A stretch of DNA of 54,621 nucleotides from JALSRD01 sp964476595 (GTDB lineage Bacteria; Desulfobacterota; Desulfobacteria; Desulfobacterales; JALSRD01): NCBI GenBank assembly GCA_964476595.1, contig CAYZCL010000075.1, positions 1-54,621 of the forward strand, given 5' to 3'. The position numbers and the translations under genes were made by a program. The notes under the pieces were generated by a model. The model saw only the letters and a program-made list of their open reading frames with translations. It did no database searches and was not told the DNA's origin. Every line of letters starts with the position of its first letter. Within the stretch, counting starts at the first letter, position 1. Shown here piece after piece: positions 34,716-44,208 of this stretch.

Positions 34716-35282
34716 TCAGGCGAACTCTTCGACGGTGATCACCTGGTTGGTGTAAATGCAAAGGTCGGCGGCGATTTTCATGGCGTGTTCCACGATCTGT
34801 CGGGCATCCAGGCGCGTGTGGGCAACCAGCGCGGTGGCGGCCGCCTGGGCGGCCGCACCGCCCGATCCGATGGCCACGATGCCCGCGTCCGGCTCGATGA
34901 CATCTCCGTTTCCCGAGATCAGGAACATGCGTGTTTCGTCCACGGCGATCATGACCGCCTCCAGGCGCCGCAGCACCTTGTCAGTCCGCCAGTCCCGGGC
35001 CAGTTCCACCGCCGCCCGTGTGAGATTGCCGTTGTAACGCTCCAGTTTGCCCTCCAGGCGCTCGGAGAGGTTGAGTGCATCGGCGGTTGCACCGGCGAAC
35101 CCCACGATGATGCGATCCTGGTAAATCTTGCGAACCTTGCGGGCGTGGTGCTTGACGACGGTGTCGCCAAGCGTCACCTGCCCGTCGCCGGCCACCGCCA
35201 CCTTTCCGTCCCGGCTGACCGCCAGAATGGTGGTGCCGTGGAAACGGGCCGAACGCCCGGTACTGCCTGTCGAATGGTTCAT
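34716..35282 (-). CDS. hslV: HslV peptidase of the HslUV protease
   Basis: 188 aa threonine protease. The mature N-terminus is TTILAV, the first Thr at residue 17 or so, after a short propeptide (longer than the single Met in E. coli). AGDGQVTLG and GFAGATADAL follow. AAGGAG lies 8 nt before ATG 35282. It forms the dodecamer that pairs with HslU. The xerC-hslV-hslU order is a widespread arrangement. Confidence 0.95.
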   Translation of the reverse strand: MNHSTGSTGRSARFHGTTILAVSRDGKVAVAGDGQVTLGDTVVKHHARKVRKIYQDRIIVGFAGATADALNLSERLEGKLERYNGNLTRAAVELARDWRTDKVLRRLEAVMIAVDETRMFLISGNGDVIEPDAGIVAIGSGGAAAQAAATALVAHTRLDARQIVEHAMKIAADLCIYTNQVITVEEFA

Positions 35283-35317
35283 GCCTGCCGCTCCTTCTGC
35301 CGCCCGCACGACGCCCG

Positions 35318-36241
35318 TCAGGATCTCGGGTGGGCCTTGTCGTAGACGGCCATCAGCTGATCGATGCTTACGTGTGTGTAGCGCTGCGTCGTCGAAAGGT
35401 TCTTGTGGCCCAGCAGCTCCTGCACGGCCCGCAGGTCCGCCCCCGCATCCAGCAGGTGCGTGGCGAAGGAATGGCGCAGGCCGTGGGGCGAAATAGGCAC
35501 CGACAGCCCGCACTGCCGGGCCAGTCGGTTGAGTATGCGCGCGATGCTGCGCGTGGAAAGCCGGTCGCCGTAGCGGTTTAGGAAAAGCGCCCCTCCGCCG
35601 GGTTTTTCCCCCAACTGCCGCCGGTAGGTTCGGATGGCGTTGACCGCCTTGCGGCCGACTGGCAGGACGCGCTCGCGGTTGCCCTTTCCCCTGACCCGCA
35701 GCGTGCGTCCGTCCAGATCCACGTCTTCCACGTTCAATCCCGCCAACTCGGCCACGCGCACACCGGCCGAGTACATGGTCTCGAACATGGCACGGTTGCG
35801 CAGGTCCAGCAGGCTCTCGGCCGGAATGGCGTCCAGCAGGCGAAACATGTCGTCGACGCTCAGGTGCCCGGGAATCCTGCGCGGAAGCTTGGGCGTCAGC
35901 AGAAACTCGGCCGGGCTGTTCTCCAGTGCGCCGCGCTTCATCAGGAAGGTAAAAAAAGACCGCAGCGTCGACAGTTTGCGGGCGATGGTGGAACGGGCGT
36001 TCTTCTTGAAGAGCCACCCCAGGTAGCCCCGCAGGGTCAGCGGGTCGATGTCTGTGATCCGCGGTTCCATTCTCCCCGCCGCGTCGCCTCTTCTGCGGCT
36101 ACGCTCCGTCAGCCAGGTGTAAAATTCACCCAGGTCGCGTGAGTAGGCCCGCACAGTGTTGTCGGAATAGCCCTTTTCGGTGGACAGATGCCGCATGAAG
36201 GCGTCGCTCCAGTGCACCATCGTATCTTCGGCGGCGGTCAT
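35318..36241 (-). CDS. xerC: Tyrosine recombinase XerC
   Basis: 307 aa. The catalytic set is complete: Arg162, Lys186, His253, Arg256, His279 and the nucleophile Tyr288 in TTQRYTH. The N-terminal SAM-like core-binding domain is MVHWSDAFMRHLSTEKGYS. Resolves chromosome dimers at dif with XerD. The length and hslUV neighbourhood favour XerC rather than a phage integrase. It overlaps the HAD gene by 4 nt. Confidence 0.92.
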   Translation of the reverse strand: MTAAEDTMVHWSDAFMRHLSTEKGYSDNTVRAYSRDLGEFYTWLTERSRRRGDAAGRMEPRITDIDPLTLRGYLGWLFKKNARSTIARKLSTLRSFFTFLMKRGALENSPAEFLLTPKLPRRIPGHLSVDDMFRLLDAIPAESLLDLRNRAMFETMYSAGVRVAELAGLNVEDVDLDGRTLRVRGKGNRERVLPVGRKAVNAIRTYRRQLGEKPGGGALFLNRYGDRLSTRSIARILNRLARQCGLSVPISPHGLRHSFATHLLDAGADLRAVQELLGHKNLSTTQRYTHVSIDQLMAVYDKAHPRS

Positions 36242-36843
36242 GGCGGGCAGGTCTCCGCCGCCGGCAGCGCCAGCAGGCGCCCGATCTCGTCCCACCCGCC
36301 GACTTCGGTGAAAGGGTGCGGCTCCCGGTTCCAGGGTTGCCGGAAAACGATGGGCGTGATGCCCGCCGCGTCCAGCGCGAAGCAGGTGTCCAGGCGGTCT
36401 TCCACGAAGTACTCGATGCCGTGCCGCAGCAGGACCACGGCCTTGTCCTGTGAAGTCCCGGTGGCCACTATTTCGAGGCTCTCGGAGGGGATGCCCAGGA
36501 CTTCGGGGAACCACTGCCGGAGCGGTCCGGGATGCGGCCGGGCGGTCACGAACAGGACCCTGCCGTTGGTGCGCACCATGCATTGAAGCACCTCCGCAGC
36601 CCCCTCGTAAGGTTTCAGCGGGTGCCGGTAACGCCCCTCCAACAGCCGTGCCACGATGGCGTCTATCACGTCGGCGTCCATGTCGATACAGTCTTCCAGG
36701 TAGTAACAGGTGATGTCCTCGTGACGGATACCGGTGATCTGGTATTCGGATGCCGCGATGTCCAGAAACAGCCCCATGGTGTCGGCGACCACGCCGTCGA
36801 AATCAAAGGCCGTGCGGGCCGGGTCGATGTCTCTGACGGTCAT
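36238..36843 (-). CDS. HAD-like hydrolase, 5'-nucleotidase-like
   Basis: 201 aa. Motif I FDFDGVVADT (13-22), motif II LFVTARP, and the late EDRLDTCFAL acidic motif. The shape resembles NT5C-type or YqfW-like small HAD phosphatases. Substrate unknown. Translationally coupled to xerC by an ATGA overlap. Confidence 0.75.
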   Translation of the reverse strand: MTVRDIDPARTAFDFDGVVADTMGLFLDIAASEYQITGIRHEDITCYYLEDCIDMDADVIDAIVARLLEGRYRHPLKPYEGAAEVLQCMVRTNGRVLFVTARPHPGPLRQWFPEVLGIPSESLEIVATGTSQDKAVVLLRHGIEYFVEDRLDTCFALDAAGITPIVFRQPWNREPHPFTEVGGWDEIGRLLALPAAETCPP

Positions 36844-36849
36844 GTCAGG

Positions 36850-37176
36850 TCAGGCCGCCCGTCGGGTTTTCTTTTTCAGCCGGATGATGCGCTTGCGATA
36901 AATGGCCGCCATCTTGGCATCCTCACGTTCGAGCGCTTTCTTTCGTTCCTGCTTCAGTAATTTGATTTTCTTCTTTATTTCCCGCACAGAGCCACTGGTG
37001 CGCTTGGTGGTGTCCTCGGCAATTCCGCGGGCCTTCTTGATGGCGCTGAGCAGCTCTTCCTTGTTCATACCGTAAACACCGGTGATTTCCGGAATATCCT
37101 TGGCGACTTCCCGCAGTTCCTTGGCCGTCATCTTGTCGAGCGGTTTCTCCTTGGCCTCTTTCTTTTTTCCACCCAT
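36850..37176 (-). CDS. Small protein with Rho N-terminal (SAP-like) domain
   Basis: 108 aa from ATG 37176 (GGAG upstream), highly basic. DKMTAKELREVAKDIPEI then GVYGMNKEELLSAIKKA form the helix-extended-helix of a Rho-N domain that can touch nucleic acid. The second half is a Lys/Arg-rich coiled helix (EIKKKIKLLKQERKKAL). Probably an RNA- or DNA-binding protein of unknown role; such small Rho-N proteins are common in Desulfobacterota (from memory). Confidence 0.72.
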   Translation of the reverse strand: MGGKKKEAKEKPLDKMTAKELREVAKDIPEITGVYGMNKEELLSAIKKARGIAEDTTKRTSGSVREIKKKIKLLKQERKKALEREDAKMAAIYRKRIIRLKKKTRRAA

Positions 37177-37319
37177 TTGCGGCAAAACTCCTTTCTGATG
37201 GTTACATTGGCCCGTGGACCGGGCGCCTCTGTTTTCGGATCGATCGGTCACATATAAAACAGTCGTTTTTAGACTACATTCGCCCGGGCTGTCAATAGCC
37301 GCATGCCCCTTACAGGACG

Positions 37320-38102
37320 TTATTTCGAAGGCGCATTACCGGCCGCCGCTTTTTCTTTGGAGTCGAGCATCTGGATCAACGGCCGGAACAGGTCCATCGG
37401 GAACGGGAAAATGGTGGTCGTGTTGTTCTCGGCCGCCATCTCCCGCATGGTCTGCAGATAGCGCAACTGGAGCGCCATGGGGTGGGTGTGGATGATTTCG
37501 GCCGCCTCGGAAAGCTTGGCGGCTGCCTGGAACTCGCCGTCGGCATTGATCACCTTGGCCCGCCGCTCTCTTTCCGCCTCGGCCTGTCGGGCCATGGCCC
37601 GCTGCATTTCCTGCGGCAGATCGATGTGTTTCAGCTCCACGGTGGCGACCTTGATGCCCCAGGGGTCAGTATGGGTGTCTAGAATCTCCTGCAGGTGGGA
37701 GTTGATCTTGTCCCGCGCCGACAGCAGTTCGTCCAGTTCGGCCTGCCCGCAGCCGCTGCGCAAGGTCGTCTGGGCCAGCTGGCTGATGGCGTACTGGTAG
37801 TTCTCCACTTCGACAATGGCCTTTACGGGGTCGACGACCCGGAAGTAAATGACGGCATTGACCTTCACCGACACGTTGTCCCGGGTAATGACATCCTGCG
37901 GATCGACGTCCATGGCCACCAGGCGCATGCTGACCCGCACCATCTTGTCGATCACCGGGATCAAGATGATGAGGCCGGGTCCCTTGGCATGAATCACCCG
38001 CCCCAGCCGGAAAACCACCGCTCGTTCGTATTCGTTGAGAATGCGCAGCGATGTGGCCAGAAACAGTACCAGCAGTACCACGATAGCGATCATTGCGTAC
38101 AT
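37320..38102 (-). CDS. Slipin (stomatin/prohibitin-family membrane protein)
   Basis: 260 aa from ATG 38102. One N-terminal hydrophobic segment (AIVVLLVLFLATSL) anchors an SPFH domain (YERAVVFRLGR, PGLIILIPVIDK, VDPQDVITRDNVSV). The C-terminal helix holds RQAEAERERRAKVI. Slipins partner with NfeD membrane proteases, and nfeD is directly upstream with a 13-nt overlap. Role in membrane microdomains or protease control is known for the family. Confidence 0.92.
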   Translation of the reverse strand: MYAMIAIVVLLVLFLATSLRILNEYERAVVFRLGRVIHAKGPGLIILIPVIDKMVRVSMRLVAMDVDPQDVITRDNVSVKVNAVIYFRVVDPVKAIVEVENYQYAISQLAQTTLRSGCGQAELDELLSARDKINSHLQEILDTHTDPWGIKVATVELKHIDLPQEMQRAMARQAEAERERRAKVINADGEFQAAAKLSEAAEIIHTHPMALQLRYLQTMREMAAENNTTTIFPFPMDLFRPLIQMLDSKEKAAAGNAPSK

Positions 38103-39421
38103 GTTTGCGACTCCTCTCCTTCCGGCTCCAGCGGTGCCACCACCAGCTGCAGCCCTTCTGCGACCCGTACCACCCGCACCCGGGCGCCCTCGGGTATCTT
38201 GACCGTCGCGTGGGCCTTCCACAACTCGCCGTGCACCAGGACCCTGCCCTCCGGTTCCAGCGCCTGCTTCACGACCCCGACCTCTCCGATGAGCCCCTGC
38301 TTGCCGGTGCGCGGCCGCGCGCGGTGTGCCTTGAATGCCAGTGCGGCCACGGCCACGAAAAAAACCGAAATGACGCCGGCGGTGGGCACCAGCACCTGCA
38401 GCGACACCCGCAGGGGAGAAGGGCCCTCGTCGAACAGCATCAGCGATCCGAGCAGCAGTGCACAGACACCGGCGAGGCTCAGCAGGCCGTAACTGGTCAC
38501 CTTGATCTCCAGGATGAAGAAAGCCACCGCCAGCAGGATCAGCAGCAACCCGGCAGTGTTGACCGGCAGGGTCTGAAAGGCAAAGAAAGCCAGGATGATG
38601 GCGATGCCCCCTACCACGCCGGGGAAGATGGCCCCCGGGTGGGAGAGTTCGAAGTACAGGCCGGCCAGGCCGATCATCATCAGGATGTAGGCGATGTTGG
38701 GATCCCCGATGCGCCGCAGAATCCGGGTTCGAAGGTCCTCTTCGAAAGTTTTACGTACCGCGCCGTCCAGCCGCAGTGTCCCCTTGCCCGCGATCAACCG
38801 GCCGTCGATCCGCCGTAGCAGGTCCTGCATGTCGCGGGCCACGACGTCGATGACCTTTTCCCTGAGAGCCTCGGTCTCGGTGAGGGCGGCACTCTCGCGT
38901 ACCGCCGATTCCGCCCAGGCAGCGTTGCGTCCCCGCTTTTCGGCGATGCTGCGGGCCAGGGCGGCCATGTCGTTGAGCACTTTTTCGGACATCTTGCCGC
39001 CGATATCCCGTCCCCCGGCCCCCACCGGGTGGGCGGCGCCGATATTGGTTCCCGGCGCCATGGCGGCGATGTCGGCGGCAAGGGTAATCATGACCCCGGC
39101 CGAAGCGGCCCGCGCGCCGCCGGGGGACACGTAAACCACCACCGGAACCGAACTGGCGAAGATGGCTTTGACGATGCTGCGCATGGATTCCGCCAACCCC
39201 CCGGGGGTGTCCAGGGTGATCACCAGGCAGGCAGCCTGCCGCTGTTGCGCCGTCCGGATGCCTTTGCGGATGAAATCGGCCACCGCCGGGCTGATGCTGC
39301 CCGCCACCTTTAGCACCAGCACCTCGGGTGCTTTGGCCGCCGCGCCGGGTGCGCCGGCCGCCGCGAGCAGGCAGGCCGTAATCCCGACGACGAGAAGGAT
39401 CATTTTCGAAGACCGCTTCAT
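38090..39421 (-). CDS. NfeD-family membrane-bound serine protease
   Basis: 443 aa long-form NfeD. Signal segment, then a ClpP/SppA-like protease domain (LDTPGGLAESMR; catalytic Ser in ARAASAGVMI; Lys in the KRGRNAAWA part), then four to five membrane helices (about 230-350) and a C-terminal OB-fold (GLIGEVGVVKQAL, GARVRVVRV). In archaeal examples it cuts stomatin. ATG 39421 has GGAG upstream. Overlaps slipin. Confidence 0.92.
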   Translation of the reverse strand: MKRSSKMILLVVGITACLLAAAGAPGAAAKAPEVLVLKVAGSISPAVADFIRKGIRTAQQRQAACLVITLDTPGGLAESMRSIVKAIFASSVPVVVYVSPGGARAASAGVMITLAADIAAMAPGTNIGAAHPVGAGGRDIGGKMSEKVLNDMAALARSIAEKRGRNAAWAESAVRESAALTETEALREKVIDVVARDMQDLLRRIDGRLIAGKGTLRLDGAVRKTFEEDLRTRILRRIGDPNIAYILMMIGLAGLYFELSHPGAIFPGVVGGIAIILAFFAFQTLPVNTAGLLLILLAVAFFILEIKVTSYGLLSLAGVCALLLGSLMLFDEGPSPLRVSLQVLVPTAGVISVFFVAVAALAFKAHRARPRTGKQGLIGEVGVVKQALEPEGRVLVHGELWKAHATVKIPEGARVRVVRVAEGLQLVVAPLEPEGEESQTCTQ

Positions 39422-39447
39422 GGCTGGCTCCGGGTTCAGTGGCGGGG

Positions 39448-40194
39448 TCAAGTCCGCCGTTTCATTTCCCGCATCAGCAGCTGCATGTCCTGCCACACGT
39501 CACGCTTGCGCTCCGGGTTGCGCAGCAGGTAGGCCGGGTGAAAGGTGGGCAGCACGTTCCAGTCCCCCACGTGGTGCAGCCGCCCCCGCACCCGGGAAAT
39601 GGGTGCCTCGGTTTCGAGCAGGGTCTGGGCCGCGACTTTTCCCAGCACACACACGAATCGGGGCGCGATGGCGCGCAGCTGACGGTGCAGAAAAGGAAGG
39701 CAGCTGGCGATTTCGTCGGGCAGGGGGTTGCGGTTGCCCGGCGGCCGGCACTTGACGATGTTGCAGATGTAGACCTTGTCGCGGCTGAGTCCCATGGCGC
39801 CGATGATACGCGTGAGCAGTTGCCCGGCGGCGCCGACGAAGGGTCGTCCGCTGCGGTCCTCGTCGCCCCCCGGCCCTTCTCCGACGAAAACGAGATCGGC
39901 GTGCGGGTTGCCCTCGCCGAAAACGATGTGACGGCGTCCCGCGCTCAGGCCGCAGCGGGTGCATTGCCCCAGATCGGCCCGGATATCCTCCAGGCGCTCC
40001 CGCCGGCCGCCGCCCGGGTGCTCCCCCCAGGCCTCGACCACGGCCAGGCTCTCGGGGCGGCACTGGAAACCGTTGATGCCCTGCGAACGCAACTCCCTGA
40101 GAGTTTCGCAAACCTCGGCGAGCAGCGAACCGAAGCGCGCGTCCGCAGGCGCACACCCCTCCCCTCTTTCGGAATTGCCGCCTGGGTTCGTCAT
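39448..40194 (-). CDS. Family 4 uracil-DNA glycosylase (4Fe-4S)
   Basis: 248 aa. Cluster cysteines are seen in CTRCGL and in CNIVKC; GEGPGGDED is motif I and FHPAYLLRNP motif II. It cuts uracil from DNA in base-excision repair. The N-terminal 80 residues are variable and charged. ATG 40194 is favoured over a GTG at 40200 by spacing to GAAGG. Confidence 0.93.
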   Translation of the reverse strand: MTNPGGNSERGEGCAPADARFGSLLAEVCETLRELRSQGINGFQCRPESLAVVEAWGEHPGGGRRERLEDIRADLGQCTRCGLSAGRRHIVFGEGNPHADLVFVGEGPGGDEDRSGRPFVGAAGQLLTRIIGAMGLSRDKVYICNIVKCRPPGNRNPLPDEIASCLPFLHRQLRAIAPRFVCVLGKVAAQTLLETEAPISRVRGRLHHVGDWNVLPTFHPAYLLRNPERKRDVWQDMQLLMREMKRRT

Positions 40195-40204
40195 GCCCAC
40201 GCCT

Positions 40205-41416
40205 TCACCGGTCCCCGTTCTGCGCCGTGATCCGGGCCAGAACGTGATCCAGCAGGCAATGTGCCAGGTCTTCTTTGGCCATCAGCGGCAACCGTTCCCG
40301 CCGTCCGTCGCGGAACAGCAGCGTCAGGCGGTTGGTGTCGGCCTCGAAACCGGAATCGCTTGTGCCCACCCGGTTGACGGCGATCATGTCCAGATTCTTG
40401 GAAACCAGTTTCTGCTCGCCGTATTTCTCGAGCTCCCTGGTTTCAGCCGCAAACCCCACCACGAACTGCCCGCTCTTTCGCCGCCCGATCTCCCGGAGGA
40501 TGTCTTGGGTGCGCGCCAGCTTCAAGGTGATTTCCGCGGGGCCTTTCTTCATTTTGTGGGCCATGCGGTCGGTCGGGCGGTAGTCGGAAACAGCCGCCGA
40601 CTTGATGACAATATCGACGTCGGGCAGGCGGCCGAGCACGGCCTCGGCCATCTCCGCCGCGCTCTGCACCCGTACGGTCTCGACGCCCGGCGGATCCGCC
40701 AGGACGACCGGGCCGGTCACCAGCGTCACCCGTGCGCCCCGCTGCCGTGCGGCCTGCGCGATGGCAAACCCCATCTTGCCCGACGACGGATTGGAGACGA
40801 AACGCACCGGATCCAGGAATTCGCGGGTGGGGCCGGCGGTCACCAGAAGCCGGCGCCCCTCGAAATCCTGGGGGGTCACCAGTTCGACCAGTGCGTCGAA
40901 GATGCGCTGAGGGGCCGGCAGGCGGCCGGGACCCGTGGTGCCGCAGGCCAGTTCGCCGGTGTCCGGCGCCAGGACACGGTGACCGTAGGACGCCAGCCGC
41001 GCAAGGTTTCGCTGCACGGCCGGGTGCTGGTACATATGGGTGTTCATGGCCGGGCAGACCAGCACCGGGGCCGTCACCGCCAGCATGAATGTGCTCAGGG
41101 CGTCGTCGGCAATCCCCCGGGACAGTTTGCCCACCATGTTGGCCGTCGCCGGCGCCACCACCACGGCATCGGCCTCCTGCGCCCACTCGATGTGCCGGAT
41201 GGCGGCGTCGGATCCCCTGAACAGATCGGTGCAGACGGCATATCCCGACAGAGCCTCGAAGGTGACCGTGCCCACGAAGCGGGTGGCGTTGGCCGTCATC
41301 ATGACGCGCACCTCGGCGCCCGCCTGCCTGAGCAGCCGCAGCAGTTCGACGCACTTGTAGGCCGCGATACCGCCGCAAACGCCCAGGACGATCGACTTGC
41401 CTTCTACGGCCCTCAC
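40205..41416 (-). CDS. coaBC: Bifunctional phosphopantothenoylcysteine decarboxylase/synthetase
   Basis: 403 aa. The CoaC half has His75, the PAMN motif with Asn125, and Cys158, matching the E. coli Dfp positions. The CoaB half begins near 185 with LLVTAGPTREFLDPVRF. It makes 4'-phosphopantetheine for CoA in two steps. Start is GTG 41416 overlapping the preceding stop (GTGA). Confidence 0.95.
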   Translation of the reverse strand: MRAVEGKSIVLGVCGGIAAYKCVELLRLLRQAGAEVRVMMTANATRFVGTVTFEALSGYAVCTDLFRGSDAAIRHIEWAQEADAVVVAPATANMVGKLSRGIADDALSTFMLAVTAPVLVCPAMNTHMYQHPAVQRNLARLASYGHRVLAPDTGELACGTTGPGRLPAPQRIFDALVELVTPQDFEGRRLLVTAGPTREFLDPVRFVSNPSSGKMGFAIAQAARQRGARVTLVTGPVVLADPPGVETVRVQSAAEMAEAVLGRLPDVDIVIKSAAVSDYRPTDRMAHKMKKGPAEITLKLARTQDILREIGRRKSGQFVVGFAAETRELEKYGEQKLVSKNLDMIAVNRVGTSDSGFEADTNRLTLLFRDGRRERLPLMAKEDLAHCLLDHVLARITAQNGDR

Positions 41417-41715
41417 GAAGCCCCCCGGCGCCGGTGCTCCCTGAGCATGTTCAGGCAGCCGGCCAGTCCGCGTACATTCTGCAGCCGCAGCATCATTTCG
41501 ACCCAGCGGCCGAACATCTCGGCCGTGGCCTCCTGTTGAGCGTTGCGGCCTTTTTCCATCTGCCCTTCCAGTGCCACCAGGGCCTGCCGGATTTCGGGCC
41601 GCCGACCCTCCCGGGCCAGCAGGTGACGGTAGATCTCGGCGGCCTCCCGGAGTTTTCCCTGCCGCGCGAGCAACCGCGCCATGGTCTCGGTGTAGAACAG
41701 GGGGTCCTGAACCAT
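41413..41715 (-). CDS. Small helical protein, TPR-like
   Basis: 100 aa from ATG 41715, preceded by GGGAGGGGA. One TPR-like helix pair is visible: FYTETMARLLARQGKLREAA then EIYRHLLAREGRRPEI. The rest is a helical, Met- and Gln-rich tail. Not recognised as a named family. Sits between the ftsB-like gene and coaBC, with a 4-nt overlap with coaBC. Confidence 0.65.
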   Translation of the reverse strand: MVQDPLFYTETMARLLARQGKLREAAEIYRHLLAREGRRPEIRQALVALEGQMEKGRNAQQEATAEMFGRWVEMMLRLQNVRGLAGCLNMLREHRRRGAS

Positions 41716-41840
41716 ACATCCCCTCCCTTGGGTCTGTGGAATCTGCGCCGGGCGATGGTGTTCGACGCACCGTGCGCCGTATGCCATCGGTTTCAAAAAA
41801 AGGGCTGCCTTCCGCCGGAATCGGCCCGCTTCGGTCTCGG

Positions 41841-42131
41841 TCAGGGTTTCTGGGTCTTGCTCGAGCGGATGATGACTTCCCCCTTTCCCACCATGCCCAG
41901 CTCCCTTCTGGCGATATTTTCGATGTAGGCGGGATCGGTCTTCAGTCGCTTGATTTCGCGGTAGAGCCGCTGGTTTTCCCGCTCCAGCTCCAGGTTGATG
42001 CCGATCAGACGGCTGCGTTCGGTCTTGAGTTCGCGCAGATCGTTGATGCCCTTGTCGCCGAAAATAATAATCAGCAGCAGGGCGGCCAGCAGCAGCATAG
42101 ACAGGTTCAGCAGCAGGGTCTGTCGCGACAT
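41841..42131 (-). CDS. ftsB: FtsB/DivIC-family septum-formation initiator
   Basis: 96 aa. One membrane helix (LLLNLSMLLLAALLLIIIFG) then a coiled coil (LKTERSRLIGINLELERENQ) and a short C-terminal DPAYIENIARRELGMV motif, typical of FtsB/DivIC. It joins FtsL and FtsQ in the divisome. ATG overlaps the murJ stop by 1 nt (TGATG), so the two are coupled. Confidence 0.85.
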   Translation of the reverse strand: MSRQTLLLNLSMLLLAALLLIIIFGDKGINDLRELKTERSRLIGINLELERENQRLYREIKRLKTDPAYIENIARRELGMVGKGEVIIRSSKTQKP

Positions 42132-43705
42132 CACTCCCCCCTGTCCCGGTCGAGAAACTGCAACATGCCGCGCAGGTCCCGGGGAAAAAGCAAGCGAAAG
42201 GCGACGCCGTAAACAACGATGCCGCACAGGATCAGGGCCGTGACACCGGCCAGCAGTACGCCGAAGCGGGTCTCGCCGGTCGCTGCCAGAATCCGTGTGA
42301 GCCACCACACGACGGCGCCCATGACCGCCGAACACAGCGCGGCCTTTACACAGAAAGACAGCCATCCCCTGCCCAACGACAGGTTCAGTCTGTTTCCCAG
42401 GGCTTTTGTCAGCAACATCAGGTTCACCATCGATGCCAGGGAGGTCGCCAGCGCCAGTCCGCCGTGTCCCATGGGCCCCATCAGCGCCAGCGCGGCCGCC
42501 AGGTTGAAGACGATGGAAACGACGGCCATCTTCACCGGCGTGGCCGTGTCCTGAAAGGCGTAAAAAACCGACACGACGATGCGCACGGCGGAAAACGCCC
42601 ACAGACCGATACTATAGTACAAAAGCGCCGAGGCCGTCAATCGCACACTCTCCGGCCCGAAGGCGCCGCGCTGGAAAATCAGCGTCAGGATCGGTTCGCG
42701 CAGCACGATCAGGCCGGCCATGGCCGGCAGCGTAATGAAGGAGACAATCTTCATGGCATAGGCGAAAGTGTCGGCCAGCTGCCGCCTGCGTCCCTGCGCG
42801 GCCTGTTTCGAGAGACTGGGCAGCACCGCTGTGGCGATGGCGATGCCGAACAGGCCCAGGGGAAACTGCACCAGGCGGTCTGCGTAGTACAGGTAGGAGA
42901 TGGCCCCCTCCGAGAGCAGGGAGGCCAGCAGGTTGCCGATAACGATGTTGATCTGGTAAACCGCGGCCCCCAGCATGGCGGGCAGCATGCGAAGGGCCAC
43001 TTTCTTCAATCCCGGGTGATACAGGGGCGCCCTCTTCCACGGGGACACGCCCTTTTTCACCAGTACCGGGACCTGCAGCGCCAGCTGCAGCACGCCGCCC
43101 ACCAGCACACCCCCGGCCAGGGCGAAGACGGGATTTGAGAAACGCGCCGCGAAAGCCACCAGGCAGGCGATGATGCCCACGTTGAGCAGGGCCGGCGCAA
43201 GTGCCGGCGCCGCGAAATGCCCCATCCCGTTGAGCACTCCCATGCTCAGGGCCACCAGACCGATGAAGATGATGTAAGGAAACACCAGGCGCGTCAACGT
43301 CACGGTCAGGGCGAACTTTCCCGGCACGTCGAGGAAGCCCGGCGCGATCAGCCGCACCAACAGCGGGGCGCACAGGATGCCCAGGGCCGCAACGCCCAGC
43401 AGGATCAACGTCAGCAGCCGGAAACCCGAACGCGCCATGTCCTCGGCCGCCCGGCGGTCGCCGGCTGCCAGGTATTCCACGAAAACCGGGACGAAGGAAA
43501 CCGTCAGCGACCCCTCGGCGAACAGACGGCGCAGCAGGTTGGGCAGCCGGAAGGCCGTAAAGAAGGCGTCCGAGAAAAACCCGGCACCGATAAAATACGC
43601 CACCAGCACATCGCGCACCATCCCGAGAACGCGGCTGGCCAGCGTGGCGGCCCCGACGACACCCGCAGCGCGGGTCACCCGATAGTTTTCGTTCCGGCTG
43701 GACAT
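42131..43705 (-). CDS. murJ: Lipid II flippase MurJ
   Basis: 524 aa MOP-family transporter with about 14 membrane helices. The N-terminus SRVLGMVRDVLVAYFIGAG then FFSDAFFTAFRLPNLLRRLF is diagnostic. It moves lipid-linked peptidoglycan precursors across the inner membrane. It is the first gene of the long minus-strand run, divergent from rpsT. Confidence 0.95.
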   Translation of the reverse strand: MSSRNENYRVTRAAGVVGAATLASRVLGMVRDVLVAYFIGAGFFSDAFFTAFRLPNLLRRLFAEGSLTVSFVPVFVEYLAAGDRRAAEDMARSGFRLLTLILLGVAALGILCAPLLVRLIAPGFLDVPGKFALTVTLTRLVFPYIIFIGLVALSMGVLNGMGHFAAPALAPALLNVGIIACLVAFAARFSNPVFALAGGVLVGGVLQLALQVPVLVKKGVSPWKRAPLYHPGLKKVALRMLPAMLGAAVYQINIVIGNLLASLLSEGAISYLYYADRLVQFPLGLFGIAIATAVLPSLSKQAAQGRRRQLADTFAYAMKIVSFITLPAMAGLIVLREPILTLIFQRGAFGPESVRLTASALLYYSIGLWAFSAVRIVVSVFYAFQDTATPVKMAVVSIVFNLAAALALMGPMGHGGLALATSLASMVNLMLLTKALGNRLNLSLGRGWLSFCVKAALCSAVMGAVVWWLTRILAATGETRFGVLLAGVTALILCGIVVYGVAFRLLFPRDLRGMLQFLDRDRGE

Positions 43706-43799
43706 GTCGGCTGCCCATCGTTTCGGCCGGCCCCGGAAGGGCCGTCTACGCTGAAGCGTATCGCCTGAATAAAAAGGGCCGCAAAAGGCGGAAAATTAC

Positions 43800-43828
43800 T
43801 TGACAATCACGGCCGCATTCATTACAAG
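43800..43828 (+). promoter_or_regulatory. Sigma-70 promoter of rpsT
   Basis: TTGACA (43800-43805), 17-nt spacer, TACAAG (43823-43828). The leader to the GTG start is about 90 nt, long enough for feedback by S20. Confidence 0.7.
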
Positions 43829-43925
43829 CAAGCGTTTAATTAATAGACCTTTTTTGAAATCTGTCTTCGGCCGCATCGCAAACAGGGCTTTTTGCGGCAC
43901 GATCACCATTGAAAGGAGTTTTACA

Positions 43926-44192
43926 GTGGCCAACCACAAATCAGCGCTCAAACGCGCCCGCCAGAACGAAATCCGGCGTTTGCGCAACAAGTCCCTGAGG
44001 ACCCGTACCAAAAACGTCATCAAGGAAGTCCGTGCCGTTTCGGCCGAAGGCGGCGCCGACGCGGCCCGGGAGAAACTCGTCAGGGCCCAGTCCGTAATCG
44101 ACAAGGCCGCCAAAAAGGGCGCCATTCACAAACGGACCGCCGCCCGCAAGATCTCGCGCCTCTCGAAGCTGGTCAACAAGATTTCCGTATAG
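43926..44192 (+). CDS. rpsT: 30S ribosomal protein S20
   Basis: 88 aa, basic. ANHKSALKRARQNEIRRLRN and KKGAIHKRTAARKISRLSK are S20 features. The start is GTG 43926 with AAAGGAG 8 nt upstream, which gives the usual first residues. A weak start codon is common for rpsT and helps autoregulation in E. coli. Monocistronic, flanked by minus-strand genes. Confidence 0.96.
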   Translation: MANHKSALKRARQNEIRRLRNKSLRTRTKNVIKEVRAVSAEGGADAAREKLVRAQSVIDKAAKKGAIHKRTAARKISRLSKLVNKISV

Positions 44193-44208
44193 CACGTCCT
44201 TCAAACCG

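Noticed and set aside
35318..36241. XerC considered as a phage integrase near a mobile element
   Set aside because: Coupled to hslVU and a HAD gene in a housekeeping run, with no att repeats or phage genes.
39959..41539. A 526-codon plus-strand frame opposite the UDG and coaBC genes
   Set aside because: Low-complexity Arg/His/Gly translation, no ribosome site; the minus strand has exact CoaBC catalytic residues.
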